Positions 55,683 through 62,646 of a stretch of 64,000 nt of DNA are shown here, in pieces. Made by a program: the position numbers and the translations under genes. Positions within the stretch are counted from its first letter, which is position 1. Each line of letters starts with the position of its first letter. The stretch comes from Clostridia bacterium (GTDB lineage Bacteria > Bacillota > Clostridia > UBA1381 > UBA9506): assembly GCA_017549205.1 (NCBI GenBank), contig JAFYVH010000015.1, positions 26,491 through 90,490 on the forward strand. The letters are read 5' to 3'. The notes under the pieces were generated by a model that saw nothing but the letters and a program-made list of their open reading frames with translations, was not told the DNA's origin and did no database searches.

Positions 55683-56318
55683 CTACCATTGGCGCCGACT
55701 TTCCATCACTCGTCCGATAATCTGAATGCGGTCAGCGTCCTTTTCTTCTAATCGAAGTACGGGATAATAGGGATTAAAAGCATGGAGCTCAACTGTTTCG
55801 CCATGATAGTATTCCCGGAGGATAAAAGTCTGTCCATCTAAAAGGAAAACACCTAACTGACCATTTGTCAATGTGTTTTGCTCTTTTACTAAAATCTGGT
55901 CATCATCAAGCAGGTGGGGCGCCATAGAGTCGCCGGAGACCAGCAAATAGAAATAATGACCGTGGCGATAGCGACCATCAGCTAATTCATAATATATAAT
56001 ATTTTCTCTGTCAAAGAGGCGGTCAGCTGTATGAATATGCTTGAGCACAGGCAAAAAACAAGCATCTTCTGTGGAACAGATGCGACTGATGCTGTTTCCT
56101 TCTTCAGTTCCGGCATATCCCATTAAATAATCGGGGGAGGTTTGCAAAATTTGTGCCAGCTTTTCAACAATGGGGAGCTTAATGCGATTTGTTTCACCGT
56201 TTTCCCAGCGCATAACGCTGGAACGGTTAACATCCAGCTTATCAGCCACATGCTGTAGAGAAAGGCCGATTTCCTCTCGTCTTTTTTTTATGCGTTCTCC
56301 AATTCGAAGCTGATCCAT
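55683..56318 (-). CDS. CI-like repressor: XRE HTH plus S24/LexA-type domain
   Basis: 211 residues. The N-terminal HTH (about 6-65, IGERIKKRREEIGLSLQHVA, NRSSVMRWENGE) is of the phage-repressor type. The C-terminal S24 domain has the nucleophile Ser131 in SGDSMAP, and an Ala69-Gly70 pair before it could be the cleavage site. However, the lysine expected after LLDG (position about 167) is Leu-Arg in this protein, so self-cleavage may be lost. It is divergent from a Cro-like gene. A minus-strand promoter overlaps the palindrome at 56388-56402, suggesting autorepression. It looks like the control gene of a prophage or integrative element now reduced to a few genes. Confidence 0.9.
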   Translation of the reverse strand: MDQLRIGERIKKRREEIGLSLQHVADKLDVNRSSVMRWENGETNRIKLPIVEKLAQILQTSPDYLMGYAGTEEGNSISRICSTEDACFLPVLKHIHTADRLFDRENIIYYELADGRYRHGHYFYLLVSGDSMAPHLLDDDQILVKEQNTLTNGQLGVFLLDGQTFILREYYHGETVELHAFNPYYPVLRLEEKDADRIQIIGRVMESRRQW

Positions 56319-56372
56319 AAAATGGCCTCCTTTATTATACTCATACTTAATTATGTTATCCGTTTTGCCATT

Positions 56373-56401
56373 ATTCTATCATATATTCTTGCAAAATGCA
56401 A
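56373..56401 (-). promoter_or_regulatory. Candidate promoter of the CI-like repressor
   Basis: On the minus strand TTGCAT (56401-56396), 17-bp spacer, TAGAAT (56378-56373). The -35 lies inside the palindrome at 56388-56402. Confidence 0.45.
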
Positions 56402-56402
56402 C
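56388..56402. promoter_or_regulatory. Operator palindrome copy 1
   Basis: CTTGCA-AAA-TGCAAC: identical to copy 2 except for the first base. It overlaps the -35 of the repressor promoter. Confidence 0.7.
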
Positions 56403-56428
56403 GATTTTTATTAAAAGTTATTAAAAAT

Positions 56429-56443
56429 GTTGCGAAAAGTGTC
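56429..56443. promoter_or_regulatory. Degenerate operator (one good half-site)
   Basis: GTTGCG-AAA-AGTGTC retains only the left half-site. It lies between copies 1 and 2, upstream of the cro-side -35. Confidence 0.35.
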
Positions 56444-56453
56444 ATTCAAAGTA

Positions 56454-56482
56454 TTGACAAAACGGCCTTGTTGTGATAATAT
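56454..56482 (+). promoter_or_regulatory. Candidate promoter of the Cro-like gene
   Basis: TTGACA (56454-56459), 17-bp spacer, TAATAT (56477-56482). A GATAAT at 56475 with a TGT extension is an alternative -10. Operator copy 2 begins 8 bp downstream of TAATAT. Confidence 0.6.
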
Positions 56483-56489
56483 TTTGATA

Positions 56490-56504
56490 GTTGCAAAATG
56501 CAAC
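56490..56504. promoter_or_regulatory. Operator palindrome copy 2 (perfect)
   Basis: GTTGCA-AAA-TGCAAC is a perfect 6+6 palindrome. It covers the expected transcription start of the Cro-like gene, just before its ribosome site. Confidence 0.75.
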
Positions 56505-56526
56505 AAGACTTTTAGGAGGGTTCAGT

Positions 56527-56739
56527 ATGGTGAATACAAACAAATTAAAGGGAAAGATAGTAGAGCAGGGTTTGACTTTTCACAGTCTGTCACAGAAGAT
56601 TGGTGTTTCGCCCAGCACATTAGGTCGAAAAATAAGAAATTTATCCGATATGACCTTAGAAGAGGTTGAAATGATAAGAGAAATTTTGGACATTCCGCCC
56701 AGCCGTATCATGGAATTTTTCTTTATGGAGCACAGTTGA
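56527..56739 (+). CDS. Cro-like small HTH protein
   Basis: 70 residues, almost entirely one HTH domain (GLTFHSLSQKIGVSPSTLGR, then KIRNLSDMTLEEVEMIREIL). GGAGGG lies 6 nt before ATG 56527. The divergent layout with a CI-like gene and shared palindromes is the classic lysogeny-switch arrangement. It could compete with the repressor for the same operators. A longer overlapping frame starting at 56427 is not coding. Confidence 0.85.
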   Translation: MVNTNKLKGKIVEQGLTFHSLSQKIGVSPSTLGRKIRNLSDMTLEEVEMIREILDIPPSRIMEFFFMEHS

Positions 56740-56780
56740 GTGACATTTGTCCCAAATTGTTGATTTTTTGTGTCAATTGT

Positions 56781-56795
56781 GTTGCGATACGCAAC
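56781..56795. promoter_or_regulatory. Operator palindrome copy 3 (variant)
   Basis: GTTGCG-ATA-CGCAAC is a perfect palindrome with the same geometry and outer bases as copy 2. It sits 41 bp after the Cro-like stop and upstream of the next two genes, so it may control a second promoter or a loop with the upstream sites. Confidence 0.6.
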
Positions 56796-56924
56796 TTTTC
56801 TGTGACGGTGAAAGACATGAATCTACTTAATGATAGAAATATTGACAAATTCTTTGGCGAGAGCGAAAAGGTTGTCAGGTGGGAAAAAAATAATAATTTT
56901 ATGCAACACAGGAGGAAACATAAT

Positions 56925-57098
56925 ATGGGAATTCGCAAAGATTGTTTTGCTTATCGCATTGGTCGTTGTAATATTATGACAGAAATGATTTGCCGACGGG
57001 AAAACTGTTCCTTTTTTAAAACAAAAGAAGAGATGGAGCGTGACAGAGAAAAATATGGTTTTGTCAAGGACTACAAACCAAAGGGAGAAAGAAAATGA
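56925..57098 (+). CDS. Small four-cysteine protein, phage-like, function unknown
   Basis: 57 residues, basic and charged. Cysteines at 7, 15, 23 and 28 (KDCFAY, GRCNIM, ICRRENCSFF) suggest a small metal-binding knuckle. Similar short Cys-rich proteins occur in clostridial phage-like regions, but I cannot name a family. GGAGG lies 9 nt before ATG 56925. The stop overlaps the next start by 4 nt, so the two genes are translated together. Confidence 0.75.
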   Translation: MGIRKDCFAYRIGRCNIMTEMICRRENCSFFKTKEEMERDREKYGFVKDYKPKGERK

Positions 57099-57481
57099 GA
57101 CACTACATGCCAAAAAGAAAAAACCCTGATTACATGCCTCACAATGTATACATGCAAATGCTTTATTTAATTCGCGACTATTATGAGGGCGACAGGACAG
57201 AAACAAAGGGACGCAAAGAGCAGCATAGACTGGTAGAAAACGCTGCTCAAAAACTGCAGGAGTCTTATAGCAGACGCAGGGATGTCTTTGATGTACTGGA
57301 TCCACTACGCGCTTTTTTTGATTATCCCTATTTTTCGGTTATGTTTTCGCAGACATGGAGAGAAATGGGTGCATCAAAACGAAGCTGGAAATTGTATCGA
57401 TGCCGTTTTGCAAGACAGATTGCCGAAAAAATGGATTTACTGCCCATTGCCAAAGCAACAGATGAAGAATGTTATTTATAA
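57095..57481 (+). CDS. Phage-like protein of unknown function
   Basis: 128 residues, basic, mostly helical in appearance. The N-terminus (NPDYMPHNVYMQMLYLIRDYYEG) resembles proteins I associate with clostridial prophage early regions, with no established function. A conserved-looking C-terminal segment contains WREMGASKRSWKLYRCRFA. It overlaps the four-cysteine gene by 4 nt and ends before a hairpin. It could be an ArpU/RinA-like late regulator, but no DNA-binding motif is certain. Confidence 0.7.
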   Translation: MRHYMPKRKNPDYMPHNVYMQMLYLIRDYYEGDRTETKGRKEQHRLVENAAQKLQESYSRRRDVFDVLDPLRAFFDYPYFSVMFSQTWREMGASKRSWKLYRCRFARQIAEKMDLLPIAKATDEECYL

Positions 57482-57491
57482 AATCAATGTA

Positions 57492-57529
57492 AAAGAGACG
57501 GAGCGTTTGCTCCGGCTCTTGTTCTTTCT
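57492..57529 (+). terminator. Probable terminator of the phage-like operon
   Basis: AAGAGACGGAGC pairs with GCTCCGGCTCTT (one mismatch) around GTTT; the following sequence is T-rich but interrupted. Confidence 0.55.
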
Positions 57530-57568
57530 GTCTTTTTTTCTTCATATAGTGTTACAGAGGTGGATGGA

Positions 57569-59083
57569 GTGAAAAGAGCAAAAAGATTTTTTGTTAATGC
57601 TTTCATTATGTCCTGCACCACCGTGTTTTTGCGCGGGGCAGAGGTTATGTATAATGTTTACATCACAAACAGAATCGGTGCAGAGGGCATTGGATTGTTT
57701 GGGCTTATCATGTCTGTTTATATGCTGGCAACAACGGTGGCATCTTCGGGGGCAGAACTTGCAACAACCAGGCTGATTACAGAAGAAAAAACCTTAGGCT
57801 GTGATAAAGGAGCGCGACGGGCAATGGTCGTTTGTCTGCTTTACACACTGTTTTTTGGCTTGCTTGCAGCGTGTTTGCTCATTAGTGTTGCGCCTTTTGC
57901 AGGACGCTATTGGCTGGGTGATGAAAGAACCATCAGGCCATTATATTTATTATCAGTCAGTTTGCCTTTTCTCTCACTCTCCTCAGCGCTTAATGGTTAC
58001 TTTATGGCTGTCAGGCGTGTAGCCAAAAGTGCATCGGCGCGCATTTTTGAATTAATGGTTAAGGTTTTAGTTACCACTTTTGCCCTAAAGCAATATGCAG
58101 ATAGGGGCATGGAATATGCCTGCATGGCAGTGGTTGGCGGCGGGAGCGTGGCTGAAATTTGCTCATTTTTTTATTTATATGTTTTATACGGTTTTGAAAG
58201 AAGGAGAAAAGCAAATAAAAGGGAGCAGGAAAAGCGATATACACGGCGCCTTTTGCATATGTCACTGCCTTTGGCCATCAGTTCCTATTTAAGGTCCGGT
58301 CTTGTAACGGTGGAACATTTATTGGTGCCCAGAGGATTAAAAAAATATGGTGCGTCGGCATCGGCCTCTTTGGCGCAATATGGCGTTGTACATGGTATGG
58401 TTATGCCGATTTTGCTTTTTCCCTCTGCTATTCTAGGTGCTTTTTCCGGGTTGTTGATTCCGGAATTAACCGAATTTCAAAAACGAAAAAACGAAAAACA
58501 AATATGTCGCATTGCTACAAAAGCTTTAAGAACGACATTGTTTTTTTCAATAGGTGCGGCGGGCATTTTTTGGTTTTTTGCCAATGAAATCGGCATGGCT
58601 ATCTATAAAAGCGGAGACGCAGGCTTGTTCATAAAATTTTTGGCACCGCTTGTTTTGGTTATGTATACAGACCATGTGGTAGACTCTATGCTCAAAGGGT
58701 TAAACCAACAGGTTTATTCTATGCGTTACAATATTATTGATTCGGCCGTAAGCGTTGTTTTGATTTACACCTTATTACCGCATTTCGGTGTAAACGGATA
58801 CATAGCTGTTATTTTTATAACCGAGCTTCTAAACGGATTTTTAAGTATCAACCGTTTGATGAAGGTGACAGAACTTAAAGTTGGTTTTTTGCAAGAACTT
58901 TTGCTGCCCTGCAGTGCGGTTTTTGTGGCAGCGTGCCTGGTGCGGTTTGGCTCTGTTGTCCTTTTTGGTACGGTGAGCTATCAAAGACTTGCGGTATTTG
59001 GCAGCATTGTGTGCACGGCTTTAGTTTATGTGGTGTTTTTATATTGTTTTGGATGTTTGAAAAACAGAAAATCTGCTGACTGA
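57569..59083 (+). CDS. SpoVB/MurJ-like polysaccharide flippase (MOP superfamily)
   Basis: About 504 residues with roughly 14 membrane helices. The start region FFVNAFIMSCTTVFLRGAEVMYN and the YITNRIGAEGIGLFGLIMSVYMLA segment are characteristic of the SpoVB branch. SpoVB-type proteins flip lipid-linked precursors, in Bacillus for spore cortex synthesis; relatives move other glycans. GTG 57569 fits the ribosome site better than GTG 57560. The spoIVFA-spoIVFB genes directly downstream on the other strand make a spore role plausible. Confidence 0.9.
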   Translation: MKRAKRFFVNAFIMSCTTVFLRGAEVMYNVYITNRIGAEGIGLFGLIMSVYMLATTVASSGAELATTRLITEEKTLGCDKGARRAMVVCLLYTLFFGLLAACLLISVAPFAGRYWLGDERTIRPLYLLSVSLPFLSLSSALNGYFMAVRRVAKSASARIFELMVKVLVTTFALKQYADRGMEYACMAVVGGGSVAEICSFFYLYVLYGFERRRKANKREQEKRYTRRLLHMSLPLAISSYLRSGLVTVEHLLVPRGLKKYGASASASLAQYGVVHGMVMPILLFPSAILGAFSGLLIPELTEFQKRKNEKQICRIATKALRTTLFFSIGAAGIFWFFANEIGMAIYKSGDAGLFIKFLAPLVLVMYTDHVVDSMLKGLNQQVYSMRYNIIDSAVSVVLIYTLLPHFGVNGYIAVIFITELLNGFLSINRLMKVTELKVGFLQELLLPCSAVFVAACLVRFGSVVLFGTVSYQRLAVFGSIVCTALVYVVFLYCFGCLKNRKSAD

Positions 59084-59085
59084 TC

Positions 59086-59125
59086 AAAAAAGACAAAGAA
59101 GCAAACGCCTTCTTTGTCTTTTTTT
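59086..59125. terminator. Terminator after the flippase gene
   Basis: AAAAAAGACAAAGAAG (59086-59101) pairs with CTTCTTTGTCTTTTTT around a 7-nt loop. The A and T flanks allow use from both sides. Confidence 0.88.
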
Positions 59126-59156
59126 CATCATAATTCAATATAAATCGGCCCATACA

Positions 59157-59186
59157 TAAAAATCTCCCACCGGTATCAGCGGGAGA
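59157..59186 (-). terminator. Probable terminator after spoIVFB
   Basis: On the minus strand TCTCCC (59168-59163 complement pair with 59181-59186) encloses a 12-nt loop and is followed by TTTTTAT. Confidence 0.55.
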
Positions 59187-59205
59187 GATTCGCCATAACA
59201 GAAAT

Positions 59206-60066
59206 TTAAAAAACATCGGCAATCCGGCTGTTCCATCCTTTTTTCAAAATGGTTTCAACAACTTGCGCCTCTGTGACCGTGCGGAGCAATTTCCCTTTTT
59301 GGTTAACAATAAAAATCATGTGATAACTATCATAACTCAGCTTGTTGAAAATGTCGCGGGCTCGAACCGATTCAGCAACGCTGATGCTGCGGGACGGCAT
59401 GATACCCCGACGGTAAAGCTTTTCTTTGTTATATAAAATTGATTCCATAATGACACATTCGTTTTGCCGCTGTTCTTCAGAAAGGTGAAGGGCTAAAAAG
59501 CCGGCAGCCATTAATAAAGATATGTTCATTCTTGTGACAATGAGCAGCACAATGCCCAGAAGAATCAGCAAAAAAATCACAATGCGGCTCAGTCGTTTCA
59601 TAATGGAAACGGCAGAAAGATAACCAATTTTTCCGATCAATAATGCTTTGAGCATGCGTCCACCGTCCAGGGGCAGACAGGGCAACAGATTAACAAAGAG
59701 TGTAGCCAGATTTAAAAATTGAAAAAGCAAGAGAGAGATGGTGTTTTCACCATAACAGGCTTTTAACAGAGGGCAAAGCGCCAGCATGAGAAGATTGGCA
59801 CATGGACCGGCAAATGCAATCGCCATTTCTTTTTTTGTGTTTTGAATAATCTTGGCAGAAAGACGCACAGTCATGCCAAAGGGCTGCACAATAAAACAAC
59901 CAACCCGCTCTTTGAGCAAAAGCGCTGCAAATAAATGAAAAAGCTCATGAATAGCCACAATGGCATATGCCATGAAAAGAGTGTTTAGGCCCCCAACCAA
60001 TCCGGCAAGAATAACTAAGGGAAAGACCAGCCAATGTATGTAAAAAAATTGTGTTATCTTAATCAT
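59206..60066 (-). CDS. spoIVFB: SpoIVFB-like M50 site-2 protease
   Basis: 286 residues, several membrane helices. The zinc motif is HELFH (in AIVAIHELFHLFAALLL) and the second site NLLPCLPLDGGRMLKAL supplies the Asp ligand. A partial CBS-like domain forms the C-terminus (about 220-286, ARDIFNKLSYDSYHMIFIV). In Bacillus SpoIVFB cleaves pro-sigma-K in the mother cell and is held in check by SpoIVFA and BofA. ATG 60066 overlaps the upstream gene by 8 nt, matching the known spoIVFA-spoIVFB coupling. No sigK gene lies in the window. Confidence 0.92.
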   Translation of the reverse strand: MIKITQFFYIHWLVFPLVILAGLVGGLNTLFMAYAIVAIHELFHLFAALLLKERVGCFIVQPFGMTVRLSAKIIQNTKKEMAIAFAGPCANLLMLALCPLLKACYGENTISLLLFQFLNLATLFVNLLPCLPLDGGRMLKALLIGKIGYLSAVSIMKRLSRIVIFLLILLGIVLLIVTRMNISLLMAAGFLALHLSEEQRQNECVIMESILYNKEKLYRRGIMPSRSISVAESVRARDIFNKLSYDSYHMIFIVNQKGKLLRTVTEAQVVETILKKGWNSRIADVF

Positions 60067-60769
60067 TTTGATTTGCCTGCGGGAAAGTGATAAATTCACT
60101 TGGGTCAAGCCAGGTATCACCGTTGCGAAGCTCAAAATGCAGGTGAGGACCTGTTGCGTTGCCGGTTGCCCCTACAGTGGCAATCACTTGGTCGGCTAAA
60201 ACTGCATCGCCCGATTGTGGCAACACCTCAAGGCAGTGAGCATATAAGGTGTAAACCTCGTTGCCGTGGTCGATCAAAAGATAGCGACCGTAATCGGCAC
60301 TCTCGCCGGCTTCTGCCACTTTGCCGGGGGCTGAGCATTTGATTTTTTCACCCTCATTTGCCGCTATATCAACGCCATAGTGAAAGGCTTCTGTCCCCGT
60401 CGCATCATCCGTGCGTGGTCCAAAAGTGGAGGTGACGGGAGCAGTTAGGGGCACGCCCAAGGAGGTGAGCACTTCCTTACCGGTCAAAGTCTTGTCCTCT
60501 TGTTTTAATATATATGTTTTAATAAAGCCGTGAAGTTGGTGGGGGAGTGATTTAAAATCGGTTTGTGTGTTTATGACCAGCGAAATGCTGTCTTTGACCT
60601 TTTGCAACTCTGGCTTTGTTGAAAGCATAGCAACCAGGCAGAAAATGAACAGTATAATGCAAAGAACGGATTGCTTAACAACAGTTGCCCGGTATCCTGT
60701 GAGGCGTGGGGCGTGGGATTGATTTCTTTTGTGTGTTGAAATGCTGCGTCTTCTGTAAACTTGTTCCAT
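60059..60769 (-). CDS. spoIVFA: SpoIVFA-like M23-domain protein
   Basis: 236 residues. A basic cytoplasmic head (about 1-32), one membrane helix (about 33-52, VLCIILFIFCLVAMLS), a linker and a C-terminal LytM domain (about 105-225). The zinc residues look intact: HYGVD, YTLYAH and HLHFEL. In Bacillus the equivalent protein is a regulator and scaffold for SpoIVFB rather than an enzyme. It is encoded directly upstream of, and overlapping, spoIVFB. A sigma-E-like promoter may lie upstream. Confidence 0.88.
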   Translation of the reverse strand: MEQVYRRRSISTHKRNQSHAPRLTGYRATVVKQSVLCIILFIFCLVAMLSTKPELQKVKDSISLVINTQTDFKSLPHQLHGFIKTYILKQEDKTLTGKEVLTSLGVPLTAPVTSTFGPRTDDATGTEAFHYGVDIAANEGEKIKCSAPGKVAEAGESADYGRYLLIDHGNEVYTLYAHCLEVLPQSGDAVLADQVIATVGATGNATGPHLHFELRNGDTWLDPSEFITFPQANQND

Positions 60770-60813
60770 ATATGGTTCCCCCTTTTTATGGTTGTTAGTC
60801 GTTAGGTACTATC

Positions 60814-60841
60814 AATATATGGGACAAAGCTCTGATTTATG
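60814..60841 (-). promoter_or_regulatory. Possible sigma-E-type promoter of spoIVFA
   Basis: On the minus strand a CATAAAT-like element (60841-60835), 13-bp spacer and CATATATT (60821-60814). The latter matches six of eight bases of the Bacillus sigma-E -10 (CATACAnT); the -35 is poor. Confidence 0.3.
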
Positions 60842-60854
60842 TCAAAAACAAATT

Positions 60855-61277
60855 TTATGGTTTGCATGGGCCTTCGTAAGCACCTTGGATCTGTGCCATC
60901 TGCCGTTCTGTGTTTAAAACATAATTATAAAAACCAAGCAAGCCAATTTGATGTTCTATTGGCAGATGAGAGATATCCAAACTGTCTCCGTGGGATTTCA
61001 GCAAAGTGCGGGGAGAATCTGTTTGGACTGTATCAGCTTCGTGAAGAGGCGCATCCTGATATAAGGGCGTGGAAAGCAGATAGGCTTCAGTAACTTTAAA
61101 CAAGTTCGCAATTTTAACAAGCATTTCGGCATCGGGCTGGCGTTTGCCGGTTTCATAGTTAGCCAAACAACTTCGCGAAATGCACAGCAGGGCAGAAACC
61201 TCCTCCTGTGACTTTCCTGCCTTTAATCGTAATAACTTCAGCTTTAAAGGAAATGATTGTGGTCTGTATTTTTGCAT
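60855..61277 (-). CDS. XRE family transcriptional regulator
   Basis: 140 residues. The HTH is at about 12-65 (LKLKLLRLKAGKSQEEVSAL, LCISRSCLANYETGKRQPDA). The C-terminal half is a short helical tail of unknown role (SHLPIEHQIGLLGFYNYVLN). GGAGG lies 6 nt before ATG 61277. It differs from the CI-like protein at 55.7 kb and lacks a protease domain. Being on the same strand just upstream of spoIVFA, it might be co-transcribed with the spore genes, but the gap is 85 bp and a separate promoter is possible. Confidence 0.85.
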   Translation of the reverse strand: MQKYRPQSFPLKLKLLRLKAGKSQEEVSALLCISRSCLANYETGKRQPDAEMLVKIANLFKVTEAYLLSTPLYQDAPLHEADTVQTDSPRTLLKSHGDSLDISHLPIEHQIGLLGFYNYVLNTERQMAQIQGAYEGPCKP

Positions 61278-61410
61278 AATGTACCTCCAACATACAAGCA
61301 TTATGGACTATGATTAAATTATATACCAAAAATACAAGATAGTCAAGTATAAAATACAAAGGATTTGTACTTTTTTATTAAAAGCCATGGGAGCCTGAAT
61401 TTATTTTAAA

Positions 61411-61447
61411 CAAAAAAAGAAGGAATCACCCAAAGTGATTCCTTCTT
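61411..61447 (-). terminator. Terminator after the MaoC-like gene
   Basis: AAGAAGGAATCAC (61417-61429) pairs with GTGATTCCTTCTT (61435-61447) around CCAAA. The minus strand then reads a T run (A residues 61412-61418). Confidence 0.9.
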
Positions 61448-61458
61448 GCATACAATCA

Positions 61459-61893
61459 TTATCTTGCAGGCTTACATTTTACAATCATTTCTGTAACATC
61501 AGTCAATACCAATTCATCATTTTGATTAAATACTTCAAAGGTGAGTTCGACAATGCCGTTTTTCTCATTGCGTTTAGTGAGCTTTGATACGGTGCAAGTA
61601 CTTGTTAAAACATCATCTGCAAATACAGGCTTAAACCATTCTATTTTAGTTGATTTACCCGCAAGCAATTCATCTCCTGCTAAATCTATTTCAAGATACT
61701 TTGCCCATACAGACATAAACGACATAACACCCGGAGCAATCAGACCTCTGAATATAGTTGATTTGGCATATTCTTCGTCTGTATGAAGCGGAATAGGATC
61801 ATACTTTTTTGCAAAATCAATCATATCATCTTTATTTATAACAGCAGGCTCAATCTGGGTTTTTGAGCCTAAAATAAATTCTTCAAAATACAT
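61459..61893 (-). CDS. MaoC-like hotdog-fold dehydratase/thioesterase
   Basis: 144 residues, one hotdog domain. The hydratase-2-like motif YDPIPLHTDEEYAKST, followed by GLIAPGVMSFM, contains the Asp and His normally used for hydration of trans-enoyl-CoA. The substrate is unknown, and some relatives act as thioesterases. GAGG lies 9 nt before ATG 61893; the open frame reaches 61920. No fatty-acid genes are nearby, so context is not helpful. Confidence 0.85.
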   Translation of the reverse strand: MYFEEFILGSKTQIEPAVINKDDMIDFAKKYDPIPLHTDEEYAKSTIFRGLIAPGVMSFMSVWAKYLEIDLAGDELLAGKSTKIEWFKPVFADDVLTSTCTVSKLTKRNEKNGIVELTFEVFNQNDELVLTDVTEMIVKCKPAR

Positions 61894-62031
61894 TTTCTTT
61901 ATCCTCGTTTCTAATTTCAAACTTTGAATATTATACCATAAAATGTCTGTGAAATCAATGAAAATGTTTTAAAAACATCACCATTTACAGCAGTTAGAAA
62001 AAATAAGACTACAAATTGTTTTCTTAAAATA

Positions 62032-62059
62032 TTGAAAAAAAGACGGTATATGATAAAAT
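62032..62059 (+). promoter_or_regulatory. Promoter for the small membrane protein at 62.1 kb
   Basis: TTGAAA (62032-62037), 16-bp spacer, TAAAAT (62054-62059), about 27 bp before the start codon. Confidence 0.65.
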
Positions 62060-62085
62060 GTTTTTGAGTAAGGCGGTGTGAATGA

Positions 62086-62472
62086 ATGAAAAAGTTTTTG
62101 ATAATCTTGTTAGCAATTGTGGTTGTATTGTCTGGCCTGTATTTCTTCGGAACCGGATTTTTAGAAAGAATGGATGTTTTGTTGTATGACTATTCCGTAT
62201 CAGAAGACGGAACAAAATTAACATTTAGTGCAGGAATTATGTCCTCAATGGGATTTATTAGAGGATATAAAGATAATGGCGGAGGCGTTAAACCGCATTA
62301 CCTAACTTTTTATTCGACTTTTGGAGGCTTGAATAGTTCATTCGGTGCTAAAAGTGAATTTGTTTTAGAACTTAATGAAACGGATACAGAGGTATATTTC
62401 AAACGAGCAAAAGGCGGATATGAACTTGTACTACAAAAGAATGCAGAAACAGGCGTATGGGAAAGACCGTAA
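62086..62472 (+). CDS. Small membrane-anchored protein of unknown function
   Basis: 128 residues. A single N-terminal hydrophobic segment (about 4-24, FLIILLAIVVVLSGLYFFG) could be an anchor or signal. The remaining 100 residues look beta-rich (LLYDYSVSEDGTKLTFSAG, YELVLQKNAETG). No motif is recognised. Its own promoter is directly upstream, and the ribosome site AGGCGG is weak. The local base composition is more AT-rich than the core genes. Confidence 0.7.
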   Translation: MKKFLIILLAIVVVLSGLYFFGTGFLERMDVLLYDYSVSEDGTKLTFSAGIMSSMGFIRGYKDNGGGVKPHYLTFYSTFGGLNSSFGAKSEFVLELNETDTEVYFKRAKGGYELVLQKNAETGVWERP

Positions 62473-62573
62473 GCGTAAAAATAAAACTAATAGTAAGGAC
62501 ATATCAAAAAATAAGACGCCTTAAACAAAGAAAAACGCTTGAGTCTTTTATCTCACGAAATATTAAATATATT

Positions 62574-62605
62574 TTAACCTTACATTAACTTTAAGGAAAT
62601 ATAAT
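62574..62605 (+). promoter_or_regulatory. Candidate activator-dependent promoter with direct repeats
   Basis: TTAAC at 62574-62578 and again at 62585-62589 form a direct repeat with 11-bp period, in place of a -35, followed by TATAAT at 62600-62605. This geometry is typical of OmpR/PhoP-family response-regulator sites. Confidence 0.4.
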
Positions 62606-62646
62606 CAAATAGGATAAATATAAATTCACGAAACGAGGTTTTGTTT

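Noticed and set aside
56736..56924. Upstream extension of the four-cysteine protein
   Set aside because: It spans an operator-like palindrome and lacks a ribosome site; GGAGG before ATG 56925 marks the real start.
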